Source of the DNA: Negadavirga shengliensis
GTDB taxonomy: Bacteria; Bacteroidota; Bacteroidia; Cytophagales; Cyclobacteriaceae
Assembly: GCF_042652345.1 (NCBI RefSeq)
Contig: NZ_JBHSJJ010000003.1
Coordinates: 372,001-436,000, forward strand
DNA length: 64,000 bases
Direction of reading: 5' to 3'
Shown here: one piece after another, positions 47,836 through 56,191 of the stretch
Numbering within the stretch: the first letter of the stretch is position 1
How the letters are laid out: the number at the start of each line of letters is the position of its first letter
The notes under the pieces: model-generated
Seen by the model: the letters and a program-made list of their open reading frames with translations, nothing else
What the model was told of the DNA's origin: nothing
Database searches by the model: none
Program-made: the position numbers and the translations under genes

Positions 47836-48657
47836 TTAAGAAAGTCTTGGGATTTCAAAGTTGATCAGCGGCCAGTCAACACCACTAAAAAGGGAATCAT
47901 TAAAATAGATGCCGTGGCCCAACAAAGCATTCCAGAGTGTTCCCAGTGAAAATATAAAATAAAAAAATGCGAACAAATTGACTGCAAGAGTGCGGTGGGG
48001 TGAAATAAACCAAGCAAACAGGGGGATTATCTGGATGGCATGGAGGCCAAGGAAATGGAATATTCTCAGGTCGCCATATTGTTTGGCCCAGTTAAGAAAA
48101 AAAATACCTTCCTGACCATCGGAAGCGCCTACAGTATGGCCAAGTTGAGCCGCCATCACATATCCTTCCAGACTTGCCACGATAAAAATCAGCATCCCTA
48201 GTCTGATGCCACGTCTGTACCCTTTGGCTAAGTGCGCCGCCTTTCCAAACAACCGGTAGGCCCAGAAAACCATGATGGTATTGATCAATATGGCTAAACC
48301 CATGATGTTGAATAGGGCAGCATTGAATGGGGTCGAAGTGTTAAAATGCGAAATTTCACCTCTCGCTGCCTGTCCAATGATGATCACTTGTTCTACAAAA
48401 AGCATCAATGCGATCCAAAAAGCGATATGTTTGGTCTGGCGTCTTTGTGGCAAATAGCCCAGAAACCAGGCCATTGTCCATGAAAATACGGCTATGGATA
48501 TGCAGAACTTGATGGGTTTGATCCAGATGTTGATACCCAGAAGTGTTCTTTCATCAAAAAATGATAGGACTAACAGTACCAGGAATACCATAAAGTTGGC
48601 CAGCCCAAACCAGGTAAGAAGCGGACTTCCCTGATAAATCTTTCTTGTTATTTTCAT
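47836..48657 (-). CDS. Hypothetical polytopic membrane protein
   Basis: This protein has 273 aa from the ATG at 48657, which overlaps the stop of the gene upstream by ATGA; an upstream in-frame TTG/GTG region lies inside that gene. About seven to eight helices are visible (LTWFGLANFMVFLVLLVLSFF; FCISIAVFSWTMAWFLGYL; ALFNIMGLAILINTIMVFWAYRLF). There are several His in loops (FHFLGLHAIQIIPLFAWFISPHR). I do not recognise a named family. Coupling to an ABA4-like gene suggests they act together in the membrane. Confidence 0.7.
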   Translation of the reverse strand: MKITRKIYQGSPLLTWFGLANFMVFLVLLVLSFFDERTLLGINIWIKPIKFCISIAVFSWTMAWFLGYLPQRRQTKHIAFWIALMLFVEQVIIIGQAARGEISHFNTSTPFNAALFNIMGLAILINTIMVFWAYRLFGKAAHLAKGYRRGIRLGMLIFIVASLEGYVMAAQLGHTVGASDGQEGIFFLNWAKQYGDLRIFHFLGLHAIQIIPLFAWFISPHRTLAVNLFAFFYFIFSLGTLWNALLGHGIYFNDSLFSGVDWPLINFEIPRLS

Positions 48658-49088
48658 ACGTGATAAGGACTTTGGAGAAAAGTCTTGGATTTTACGCTTC
48701 TGACGATCAAATAAAGCAGCAGTCCCACTGGCCCCAGCATGAAGGTAAAGAACAGGCAGGGAAGCACAAGCCACCTGTTGATGCTACGTTCCATGGCGTC
48801 TTTGCAGATCCACATACCGACGAAAAGGTCAAACGCCAGATAGTGTATCCAGCCTGCCAATAAGGCTTCCTCTTTTTGAAATAGTGTAGCCACTTCGGCT
48901 AAGCTGCCAAACCCGCCTCCGTTCCCATTCCCCATGCCTTGGATAATAAAGTAAAGATAGAGAAGCGCCAACAGGAAAATCACACCGGAAAACAACAATA
49001 CATACACCCATTTATTTCGGTAAAAAATGAATAAAACTATCCAGGAAAAAAGAGCGGCGGTACTGGCGATGCTAAAGATGGTTTCCAT
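48654..49088 (-). CDS. ABA4-like (DUF4281) membrane protein
   Basis: This protein has 144 aa from the ATG at 49088; an earlier frame start would add 14 poorly supported residues. The family pattern is GWIHYLAFDLFVGMWICKDAMERSINRWLVLPCLFFTFMLGPVGLLLYLIVR, as in ABA4-like proteins, named after a plant protein linked to neoxanthin synthesis. The bacterial function is unknown; carotenoid-related activity is only a possibility. It has four helices and is coupled to the next gene. Confidence 0.75.
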   Translation of the reverse strand: METIFSIASTAALFSWIVLFIFYRNKWVYVLLFSGVIFLLALLYLYFIIQGMGNGNGGGFGSLAEVATLFQKEEALLAGWIHYLAFDLFVGMWICKDAMERSINRWLVLPCLFFTFMLGPVGLLLYLIVRSVKSKTFLQSPYHV

Positions 49089-49251
49089 GCTTCTACGGAT
49101 TAAAAGAAAACTAAAATAGCTAAAAATCAATTATTTACTTAGCGTTTTAGGGAAATTTTGAAAAATAATTTTATGATTCAAAGTAATCCCCGCTCTCTTC
49201 AACGGCCGTGCCGACCCATGGACAGATTTTGACAGACTATTAGAAAAAATT

Positions 49252-50469
49252 CTAGATCCCCAACCCAATCCATTTGACCACCCACTGATATCCTATGCCT
49301 GCGATCACCCCCAAAACAATAATAAAAGGAGAGGGGATTCTGCTGAACTGTAGCAACGCATAGGTGCCTATGATGGCCATGATGTTAAAAAAGTTGTTTT
49401 CCAAAGGCTCGAAAAGGAGGTAAGCGGCCGCCATCAACATGCCACAGCTGACGGCGTTGATGCCTTCCAAAGCCGCCCTTACAGGGCGGTATTTTTTCAG
49501 TTCATCCCAAAAACGCACCACAAAAAATATCAGAAATGTGCCTGGGAGAAATATGCCTGCCGCCGCGACCAATCCTCCCACCACCATCCCCGGGATGCCC
49601 CATTCCCTCATGGACAACGCACCTATATAAGAACTGATGCTGAAGGTAGGCCCGGGAATACTTTGGGAAATGGCGTAGCCCGTAAGGAATTCTTCTGAAC
49701 TCAGGTAATTTTTAAATTCAACAAACTCGGTATAAAGATAAGGTACCAAAACCTGTCCACCCCCAAAGATAAGGCTGCCGTTCCGGTAGAAATTTTCAAA
49801 CAGCCGCACGGGTAAAAATCGGGTATAGTGGCCCAAAACCGCTGCCGTTACCAACACGCCACCCCACAATACAAAATTGCCCCACTCTATTTTTATACTC
49901 GATTTTTCTTCCACCACAGGCTGTTTGTTGTAATTATGGGTAGTGACCAAACCTCCCACCACAAGCATCACGGGAAAAATGAACGGGGAATTATAGAAAA
50001 ATGCGACAAAAGCGGCGATCATCATCAATACCGCGGCCTCTATCGTGTGGATCATTTTCCTGATGGTCACCTGGGCGGCGAAAATAATATACCCGATGGC
50101 CATTGGCTGGATGAATTTGGCAAAATTCAAGGCGCCGGGCGTGTTTTCCTGAAGGTATTCTATCAAAAAGGCCGTGGCTATCATCAATATGGTGGCCGGC
50201 AATATCCACACAATAAGGGAAAGGTAAGCCAACAAGGGCCCGCCTATTCTGAAACCTATGGCACAGATAGTTTGGGTGGAGGTAGGCCCGGGAAGGACCT
50301 GACACAGGGCGTTCAATTCAATCAAATCCTTTTCTGTGATGTAACGTCTCCGGTTTACCATGATATCGATGACCATGGCCAAAAACACCTGCGGACCCCC
50401 GAATGCCGTGAGAGAGAGTACCAATACATCTTTTAAATAAAAGTAATATCGTACTCTTCTTACCGTCAT
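49252..50469 (-). CDS. chrA: Chromate transporter family protein (ChrA)
   Basis: This 405-aa two-domain CHR-family membrane protein has the N-terminal motif LSLTAFGGPQVFLAMVIDIMVNRRRYI, LNALCQVLPGPTSTQTICAIGFRIGG, and the second-half repeat SLIFGGGQVLVPYLYTEFV..GYAISQSIPGPTFSISSYIGAL. The long bidomain form effluxes chromate in known cases, but many homologues have unknown anions. Its promoter region contains a perfect palindrome at 50504-50517. Confidence 0.9.
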   Translation of the reverse strand: MTVRRVRYYFYLKDVLVLSLTAFGGPQVFLAMVIDIMVNRRRYITEKDLIELNALCQVLPGPTSTQTICAIGFRIGGPLLAYLSLIVWILPATILMIATAFLIEYLQENTPGALNFAKFIQPMAIGYIIFAAQVTIRKMIHTIEAAVLMMIAAFVAFFYNSPFIFPVMLVVGGLVTTHNYNKQPVVEEKSSIKIEWGNFVLWGGVLVTAAVLGHYTRFLPVRLFENFYRNGSLIFGGGQVLVPYLYTEFVEFKNYLSSEEFLTGYAISQSIPGPTFSISSYIGALSMREWGIPGMVVGGLVAAAGIFLPGTFLIFFVVRFWDELKKYRPVRAALEGINAVSCGMLMAAAYLLFEPLENNFFNIMAIIGTYALLQFSRIPSPFIIVLGVIAGIGYQWVVKWIGLGI

Positions 50470-50503
50470 GATGATAGCATAAATTAAACTATTAAATCAC
50501 CTG

Positions 50504-50517
50504 TATTAAATTTAATA
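50504..50517. promoter_or_regulatory. Perfect A-T palindrome ahead of chrA
   Basis: The 14-bp perfect palindrome TATTAAATTTAATA lies 35 bases upstream of the chrA ATG and 11 bases from the end of the next gene. It may be an operator, but in A-T-rich DNA chance is a real alternative. Confidence 0.3.
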
Positions 50518-50527
50518 TCCTTTACTT

Positions 50528-51508
50528 TTACTTTCTCAACCCCAATTCCCTTAGCCTTTCTTCTAAAAACTCCCCGGCGGTAATGTCCTCAAATTGTTTG
50601 GGATTAGCTTGGTCCACGCAGCTATCCAAACAGGTAAGGTCCATTTCTGAACGGGGATGCATAAAAAAGGGAATGGAATATCTGCTGCTGTTCATTTTCT
50701 TCCTGGGAGGGTTAACGACCCGGTGAACAGTGGATTTAAGTTTGTGATTGGTGAGCCTTTCAAGCATATCCCCTACATTGACCACCAACTGGTCAGGAAG
50801 AGCGGTGATGGGTATCCATTTACCATCTCTTCTCAACACTTGTAAGCCGTCAGCACTCGCCCCCATCAGCAAAGTGATCAGATTGATATCCCCGTGTTCA
50901 GCAGCCCTGACTGCATCAGCAGGTACCTCATCCGGATTTTCAATAGGGAAATAATGGATGGGCCTTAATATCGAATTTCCATTTTTTACCTTGTCATCGA
51001 AATAATTTTCAGGAAGTTCCAGGTGGAGCGCAATGGCTCTCAGCATGTTTTTTCCGGCGGCTTCAATGGTTTTGTATACCTTTAGGGAAACTTCTTTAAA
51101 GCCGGGCACCTCTTCTGGCCACACATTGGCAGGGTAGACGGTTTTGACGGGATCACTGTCCATAATCCCCTCTAATTCCTGGCCCACATGATAAAACTCC
51201 TTCAGGTCCCCGGTATTCCGGCCTTTGGCATGCTCCTTTCCTTTACCCGTATAACCTCTTTGGAATCCGATATCCGGTCTTTCGTATTTGGATTTGATAT
51301 GATCATCCAAGCCAAAAAAATTCTGGATGACCTCATATAGCTTGTTCTGAAGATCCTGACCAAGTCCATGGTTTTTGATGGCAACAAAACCGATATTCTG
51401 ATAGGCTTCTCCCAGCTTTCTGACAAATTCAGCCTTTTTGATAGAATCACCTCCGGTAAAATCCGCTAAATCCAGGGAAGGGACTTCTTCAAATAAAATT
51501 TCGCTCAT
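50528..51508 (-). CDS. Isopenicillin N synthase family dioxygenase
   Basis: This 326-aa non-heme Fe(II) oxygenase has an N-terminal DIOX_N domain (VPSLDLADFTGGDSIKKAEFVRKLGEAYQNIGFVAIKNHG). In the C-terminal double-stranded beta-helix the iron ligands appear as H-x-D in AAEHGDINLITLLMG and the distal His in KLKSTVHRVVNPP. The 2-oxoglutarate-binding R-x-S is SSRYSIPFF. The substrate is unknown; there is no biosynthetic cluster around it, so it is not a beta-lactam gene in any useful sense. Confidence 0.87.
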   Translation of the reverse strand: MSEILFEEVPSLDLADFTGGDSIKKAEFVRKLGEAYQNIGFVAIKNHGLGQDLQNKLYEVIQNFFGLDDHIKSKYERPDIGFQRGYTGKGKEHAKGRNTGDLKEFYHVGQELEGIMDSDPVKTVYPANVWPEEVPGFKEVSLKVYKTIEAAGKNMLRAIALHLELPENYFDDKVKNGNSILRPIHYFPIENPDEVPADAVRAAEHGDINLITLLMGASADGLQVLRRDGKWIPITALPDQLVVNVGDMLERLTNHKLKSTVHRVVNPPRKKMNSSRYSIPFFMHPRSEMDLTCLDSCVDQANPKQFEDITAGEFLEERLRELGLRK

Positions 51509-51586
51509 TTTGTTAATTATTTGCCTGCAAGGTAATTTTTTTTAGGGTAAAATTAAATACCTTTAGTCGCATATGAATTTACTACC

Positions 51587-52342
51587 ATGACTGAAAAATT
51601 CCGGTTTATCCTCATTATGCTGCTTTTGGCAAGTATCCAGGCTTGTAGTGATAATCCCAAAAATGAAGAAAAAGGAAGCGAGGAGCAGATAGGAGATACT
51701 GCTGTCGCTGAAGGAAACGTTCCGATGTTCAAGTCCATGGAGGTGCCCATTATGCCTGATGCCATGCTGGATATGTACAGCCCATTAGGTAATGAAAATT
51801 TCAAGTCAGGAAAGGTGCCTTTTGAATTCAATATAAAAAACCATCCTTTTGGCCAAAACCGGCCCTTCATGATGTCCATCAACGGCGGGGAGCCCATTGC
51901 CTGTGCGCAGGCCGTATTCCAGAGGGAATTCAATACAGGGGCCTATAGGATCGTGGCTTATTTGTTGGACGAAAACGGCCTGGCCCTGAAGGAATACGGC
52001 AATTTTGTAGACAGGGATTTTACAGTGGGAAGTTCCGGGCCCTTTCCCGATGCGGAAGAACCCGGTTTTATCCTCAACCTTCCTGTGAACGGACAGCTAT
52101 ACCAGGAGGGGGATAGCATTATCGTCGACTATTTATTATTGAATGGTGATTTTCGGAGCGACGGCCTTAAGATTCAGGTTGAGATAGCGGGGGCGTCTTT
52201 TGAAAGCAAGGATCTCAATCCCATTCAGGTCAAGCAACTCAAAAAAGGGGAATATGAAGCCAAAGTGAGTCTTGTAAAGGATAATGGGGAAGAGCTGCCT
52301 GGGATATTTTCTTCCTATAAGCGAAAAATAGCTGTACAATAG
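51587..52342 (+). CDS. Hypothetical lipoprotein
   Basis: This 251-aa protein has a signal peptide with a lipobox (LLLASIQAC, Cys at about 20) and an acidic linker. Two beta-rich parts follow (KSGKVPFEFNIKNHPFGQNRPFMMSINGGEPI; GFILNLPVNGQLYQEGDSIIVDYLLLNGDF), which read like immunoglobulin-type domains. I do not recognise a family. It lies between a dioxygenase gene and recO, divergent from the former and convergent with the latter. Confidence 0.7.
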   Translation: MTEKFRFILIMLLLASIQACSDNPKNEEKGSEEQIGDTAVAEGNVPMFKSMEVPIMPDAMLDMYSPLGNENFKSGKVPFEFNIKNHPFGQNRPFMMSINGGEPIACAQAVFQREFNTGAYRIVAYLLDENGLALKEYGNFVDRDFTVGSSGPFPDAEEPGFILNLPVNGQLYQEGDSIIVDYLLLNGDFRSDGLKIQVEIAGASFESKDLNPIQVKQLKKGEYEAKVSLVKDNGEELPGIFSSYKRKIAVQ

Positions 52343-52345
52343 TCG

Positions 52346-53026
52346 TCAGGTAAGGCTTCTGAGGATTTGTATAGATTTCAGATCCCCAAAACTTTCAATA
52401 TGCACTTTATAAAACAATAGCCAGTCATCCAAAAGGGCCTTGCGAATATCCTGCGGGATCTTTCGGCATTCAAACCCCATTTCCATCAATTGGTCCATAT
52501 GTGTAACTTTAAGCCGGAAATCCAAACCGGCATTGTCCTGGGGGAGCTGGCCAAAAAAATCCGCCGACCCTTCAGGTTCAAATCCCAAAAAGCGGGAAGC
52601 CTTACTCAAAAATGCCAGAATAAAAGTACTCCTATGATAATCCTTGCTGTCCAATAAACAAATCGTGGACCATAGAAAATCAAACAAGGATTCATTCTGA
52701 TAATCATCATATACCACTTTGCTCAAAACTTCTCCCATAAACATGGCAATTCCCGAACGGTAGAAATCAAAAGGGATTCTTTGAAAGGCGTGGGCAAGCT
52801 TTGCTTCAGCAATGCGGTTGATGGAAGCACTTTCTTTTTCATAGACCACCAGATCCAACAGGGTCAATGGCTGGTAATGGGCCATTTTGGTTTTTGATTT
52901 AGGGCTTCTTACCCCATTGACAATATAAGTTTTCATCCCGAGTTCGCAGGTAAAAACCCTGGTGATGATCGAACTGTCCCTGTATTTGATGTAGTTGACG
53001 ACGATACCTTTTGTTTTTCTAAGCAT
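52346..53026 (-). CDS. recO: DNA repair protein RecO
   Basis: RecO helps RecR load RecA on gapped DNA. At 226 aa the N-terminal OB fold has the family opening KTKGIVVNYIKYRDSSIITRVFTCELGMKTYIVNGVRSPKSK, then the helical domain with YQPLTLLDLVVYEK and LGFEPEGSADFF. The typical Cys zinc site is absent, as in Bacteroidota RecO. It converges on the lipoprotein gene with 3 bp between stops. Confidence 0.92.
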   Translation of the reverse strand: MLRKTKGIVVNYIKYRDSSIITRVFTCELGMKTYIVNGVRSPKSKTKMAHYQPLTLLDLVVYEKESASINRIAEAKLAHAFQRIPFDFYRSGIAMFMGEVLSKVVYDDYQNESLFDFLWSTICLLDSKDYHRSTFILAFLSKASRFLGFEPEGSADFFGQLPQDNAGLDFRLKVTHMDQLMEMGFECRKIPQDIRKALLDDWLLFYKVHIESFGDLKSIQILRSLT

Positions 53027-53198
53027 GGTTTTACCAGGAATTTACCGGCTGTGAGGATATTTTCCCACTGTAGCAGGCCTGTTTCCGACAAGTTATCTAA
53101 CATTCAGAAAATGAGGGTGGGACCACCCACTTCCCGCCCCTGTGTTTTCCCGGGCCGGAGTGGGAGGTAACCGACAAGCGTAATAGCGCAAAAAGGCT

Positions 53199-53783
53199 TT
53201 AACGAAGGCCTTCATAAAAACATTTTCTGCATCTTGCTTCATACGTTTCTTTTTCGCCCAGCATGACTTTTTCTTTGGCAGGGGAAAGTCTATAGCTGAA
53301 GGAGGCCAGATCACCGCATTTCATGCAGATAGCATGGACTTTGGTCACATATTCTGCAATGGCCATCAGCTGCGGCATGGGTTCAAACGGCCTGCCTTCA
53401 AAATCCATATCCAAGCCCGCCAAAATGACCCTTTTGCCGGATTGGGCCAGTTGGCTGGCTACACTGACAATCTGTGGGTCAAAAAACTGCACCTCATCTA
53501 TGCCCACGACATCACAGTTACCGGCCAGAAGCATAATATCATCCGCAAATTGCACAGGAGTGGATCTGATGGCGTTCTCATTGTGGGAGACAACGTCTTT
53601 GTCATGATACCTTCTGTCAATGGCAGGTTTGAATATTTCTACCTTTTGCCGGGCAATGAGCGCCCTGTTTAACCTCCGGATCAGTTCTTCTGTTTTTCCT
53701 GAAAACATTGACCCACAAATCACCTCGATATGCCCCTTTTTTTCCCTTTGCGGGGTTTTGCCTATGGAAGGTTCTATAAACAT
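53199..53783 (-). CDS. tdk: Thymidine kinase
   Basis: This 194-aa type II thymidine kinase phosphorylates deoxythymidine for salvage. The P-loop is GSMFSGKTEELIRRL, the Walker B region VVGIDEVQFFD, and the lasso/substrate part GLDMDFEGRPFEPMPQLMAIAEYVTKVHAICMKCG. The zinc Cys are AICMKCG and EARCRKCF. Confidence 0.95.
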   Translation of the reverse strand: MFIEPSIGKTPQREKKGHIEVICGSMFSGKTEELIRRLNRALIARQKVEIFKPAIDRRYHDKDVVSHNENAIRSTPVQFADDIMLLAGNCDVVGIDEVQFFDPQIVSVASQLAQSGKRVILAGLDMDFEGRPFEPMPQLMAIAEYVTKVHAICMKCGDLASFSYRLSPAKEKVMLGEKETYEARCRKCFYEGLR

Positions 53784-54166
53784 AATGCTTTCTTTGCTAC
53801 ACTTGACTACACGGCTGATGGAGGTTGAGGCGCGGACTGCCGGACTTTATTTCCCCTGTAACCATGTCGTTGTTTTAAATGTCGGTTTACCTATCGGTAA
53901 CCGTTCCCCGAAATTAACGGTTTTGTGGATATTTCTACAAATGAACGAAGTCACACCATGGTAAAAACTTCCCAGGGTAGCCTAAGCCAAGGGTGGCTTT
54001 GGTACAAAACAAGAAGTATGGATATATTTGCCCTTGGCATTTATCCTGTTCTTAACCGGCGCCGAATGTCTTATTTCAGGATAAATTCAATAACTTTACC
54101 TTCACGAATTGTATATTTTGGCCAAAGGCAGAAATAAATGAAAAGGTAAATCAATTGGAGTTCATA
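53784..54166. other. Intergenic stretch between tdk and a hypothetical gene
   Basis: This 383-bp stretch has no supported gene; a 70-codon frame at 53925-54137 has no features. Visible items are a small imperfect hairpin (GGTTTACC..GGTAACC, about 53882-53901) and a -7-like TATATTTT near 54113 that may start the next gene. Confidence 0.4.
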
Positions 54167-55228
54167 ATGGAAAAAATTTTTCAACATTCATATCTGGACC
54201 GATATGCGAAAGCGTTCTCCCAAAAGGTCTGTGATGAATATTTTGGGACAAAAAAATACATGAGCGGACAGGAAATCATCCGGCTTACGCCAAGTACCCA
54301 GCTGAACCTGATGGTGATCAAATCCCTATTTGATCTATGGCAGGAAGAAATGGATATACTTGCCCGAAATCCTTATTTTGATTACCGGGACTATGCGGTT
54401 AAGGAATCCTTGAAGGAATTTATGAATGTGTTGTCAAGAGCCATAAAAATCGAAAAAAACCATTTTATGCCTTTATTGGAGATGGCGGTGAAGCAAACCG
54501 TAACGCTGGCATGGGATCCTTTAGGTTTTTTTTTGGAAGAGACAAAGAAGGTTCAGGAGAGGTCTCCGCAATATTTCAAAGATCTTAAAAAATACCTGAA
54601 GTGGCACACGGATCTATGGTTGTCTATCATTGAGAAAAGCCCGGATATGGCTTCGGCATCAGATTTGGAGGCCGGCCTCCGTGCCCAATATGATCGGTTA
54701 AAACATGATCTGGAGCCTGCTGAAGCTTTACTGAAACCTTTTGACCAAGTGCTTCCTTTGAATCATGGCGAGCTTCTGATACACGAAGAAGCATCGTCCG
54801 AAACCGATGTAAAGAGGATGGCTTCTCCGGAGGACGAGGCGGGGGATGGGGATACTTTTTCAGCGGGCATTCAGCAGACCTATGAGAATGATACCGAAAA
54901 AATCAGTTTAGGCGAAGGGAGCATTGATCCCGCATTGGCCTGGGCGAGATTTGAGTCTGAAGAGTACATATTCATGAGAGGTAGCATAGGAAACATACAG
55001 GAGAATGTGGGTATTAACCAAAGATACATGTTTACCCGAAAACTTTTTAAGGGTAATCCGGATTTGATGAACCAGGCATTTCATGAATTGGATAAAGTGG
55101 AGAGTTTCATAGATGCGGTCACTTTGCTCAATGAAAGGTATGTCAATGAACTGGATTGGGATATTAACTCCGAAGAAGTGGACGAACTTTTACAACTGGT
55201 ATTTCGGAAATTTGAGGATAAGCAATAA
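54167..55228 (+). CDS. Hypothetical protein with Bacteroidota-type C-terminal domain
   Basis: This protein has 353 aa from the ATG at 54167 (a TTG four codons earlier is less likely). The N-terminal 190 residues are helical (FFGTKKYMSGQEIIRL replaced here by YFGTKKYMSGQEIIRL, then LARNPYFDY and FLEETKKVQERSPQYFKDLKKYLKWH). An acidic low-complexity linker follows (about 205-245). The C-terminus, VGINQRYMFTRKLFKGNPDLMNQAFHELDKVESFIDAVTLLN, is a segment I recall from many Bacteroidota proteins of unknown function. It is followed 2 bp later by a 2H phosphoesterase-like gene. Confidence 0.72.
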   Translation: MEKIFQHSYLDRYAKAFSQKVCDEYFGTKKYMSGQEIIRLTPSTQLNLMVIKSLFDLWQEEMDILARNPYFDYRDYAVKESLKEFMNVLSRAIKIEKNHFMPLLEMAVKQTVTLAWDPLGFFLEETKKVQERSPQYFKDLKKYLKWHTDLWLSIIEKSPDMASASDLEAGLRAQYDRLKHDLEPAEALLKPFDQVLPLNHGELLIHEEASSETDVKRMASPEDEAGDGDTFSAGIQQTYENDTEKISLGEGSIDPALAWARFESEEYIFMRGSIGNIQENVGINQRYMFTRKLFKGNPDLMNQAFHELDKVESFIDAVTLLNERYVNELDWDINSEEVDELLQLVFRKFEDKQ

Positions 55229-55230
55229 CC

Positions 55231-55917
55231 ATGGATCTTGATTCGCATTACCTCAACCTTCATCGGACGGCTTTACAACGCATATATAAAGAGGGTTTTG
55301 AATCTGATTCCAACTTGGATAATCCCCATGATAATAGAAGGGGGCTTACTTTGTTGCTGAGGCCTTCACGGGAGGTGAAAAAAAATATACGGGAGTTTTT
55401 GTCCGCGGTTGAGAATGATCATCCGGGTCACTACCTTTATCCCGATACCGACCTGCATGTAACCGTAATGCCGATTATTTCTTGTTATGAGGGGTTTGAG
55501 ATCTCATCGGGGGTTTGGCAAAAATACTTTTCGGTTATAGAGAAAGCCATTAAGGGAGTAAAAAGGGTGGAGCTGTTTTTTCAGGGAGTTATGTTTTCCC
55601 CATCCTGTATTATGATAAAGGGTTTTCCACTCAATGAACAGCTGGAGATTTTTAGAGACAATCTCAGAGGACATTTCGGGGATACGGACCTTGAACAATC
55701 ATTGGATAAAAGGTACAAATTGGTTACGGCACACAGTACGGTGGTAAGGTTTAAAAAACCCATAGTCCATATGGATAAAATGCTGGAGCTGATGGATAAA
55801 TACAAGGACCGTGTTTTTGGCAGAACGGTATTTGACCATGTCGATTTTGTATTCAATGACTGGTACCAGCGCGAGGAACATGTCAGGATACTGAAACGGT
55901 TTGAATTTGAAGATTAG
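55231..55917 (+). CDS. 2H phosphoesterase superfamily protein (2'-5' RNA ligase-like)
   Basis: This 228-aa protein has two H-x-T/S-x motifs, LHVTVMPI and AHSTVVRF, the catalytic pair of the LigT/2H superfamily that acts on cyclic phosphates or RNA termini. The rest fits an alpha/beta fold (RRGLTLLLRPSREVKKNIREFL; VELFFQGVMFSPSCIMIKGFP). The substrate is not predictable. It forms a two-gene unit with the hypothetical protein at 54167. Confidence 0.78.
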   Translation: MDLDSHYLNLHRTALQRIYKEGFESDSNLDNPHDNRRGLTLLLRPSREVKKNIREFLSAVENDHPGHYLYPDTDLHVTVMPIISCYEGFEISSGVWQKYFSVIEKAIKGVKRVELFFQGVMFSPSCIMIKGFPLNEQLEIFRDNLRGHFGDTDLEQSLDKRYKLVTAHSTVVRFKKPIVHMDKMLELMDKYKDRVFGRTVFDHVDFVFNDWYQREEHVRILKRFEFED

Positions 55918-55959
55918 CCTTTTAAAGGAGGCAAGTGTTAAGTCAATTTTCGGGGCAAC

Positions 55960-56165
55960 GGACGAATTATTGTCCACGCCTGCCTGCCAGAAGGCAGGAA
56001 TTCCACTGATTAACACGAACTTCATGAAATGATTCAGGTCGTCGAATCGTTTTCCTAAACAATAATTTTAACCAAATTATCTTCATACTTCGTGCCGATT
56101 CGAATAATTCCCCGAATCCCTTTGACGGGGTCCGGGGGGCTGTGGACAATAAATTTGTTGGTTAA
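55960..56165. repeat. Intergenic inverted-repeat element
   Basis: This stretch holds the hairpin CCTGCC-x-AGAA-GGCAGG (about 55981-55997). A looser inverted repeat, ACACGAACTTCA..GTCGAATCG against CTTCATACTTCGTG..GATTCGAAT (about 56012-56105), and a GC-rich repeat, CCCCGAATCCC / GGGGTCCGGGG (56112-56137), follow. It resembles scattered Bacteroidota intergenic repeats. No coding frame is convincing. Copy number cannot be judged here. Confidence 0.4.
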
Positions 56166-56191
56166 TCCGAAAATTGATCCTTGATTTAATA

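Noticed and set aside
47592..47858. 88-codon minus-strand frame
   Set aside because: Overlaps the end of the 47836 gene and the orphan terminator; no protein-like features.
50528..51508. Beta-lactam (isopenicillin N) biosynthesis
   Set aside because: Only the oxygenase fold is present; no peptide synthetase or other pathway gene lies nearby.
53925..54137. 70-codon plus-strand frame upstream of 54167
   Set aside because: No features and it covers the likely promoter of the next gene.
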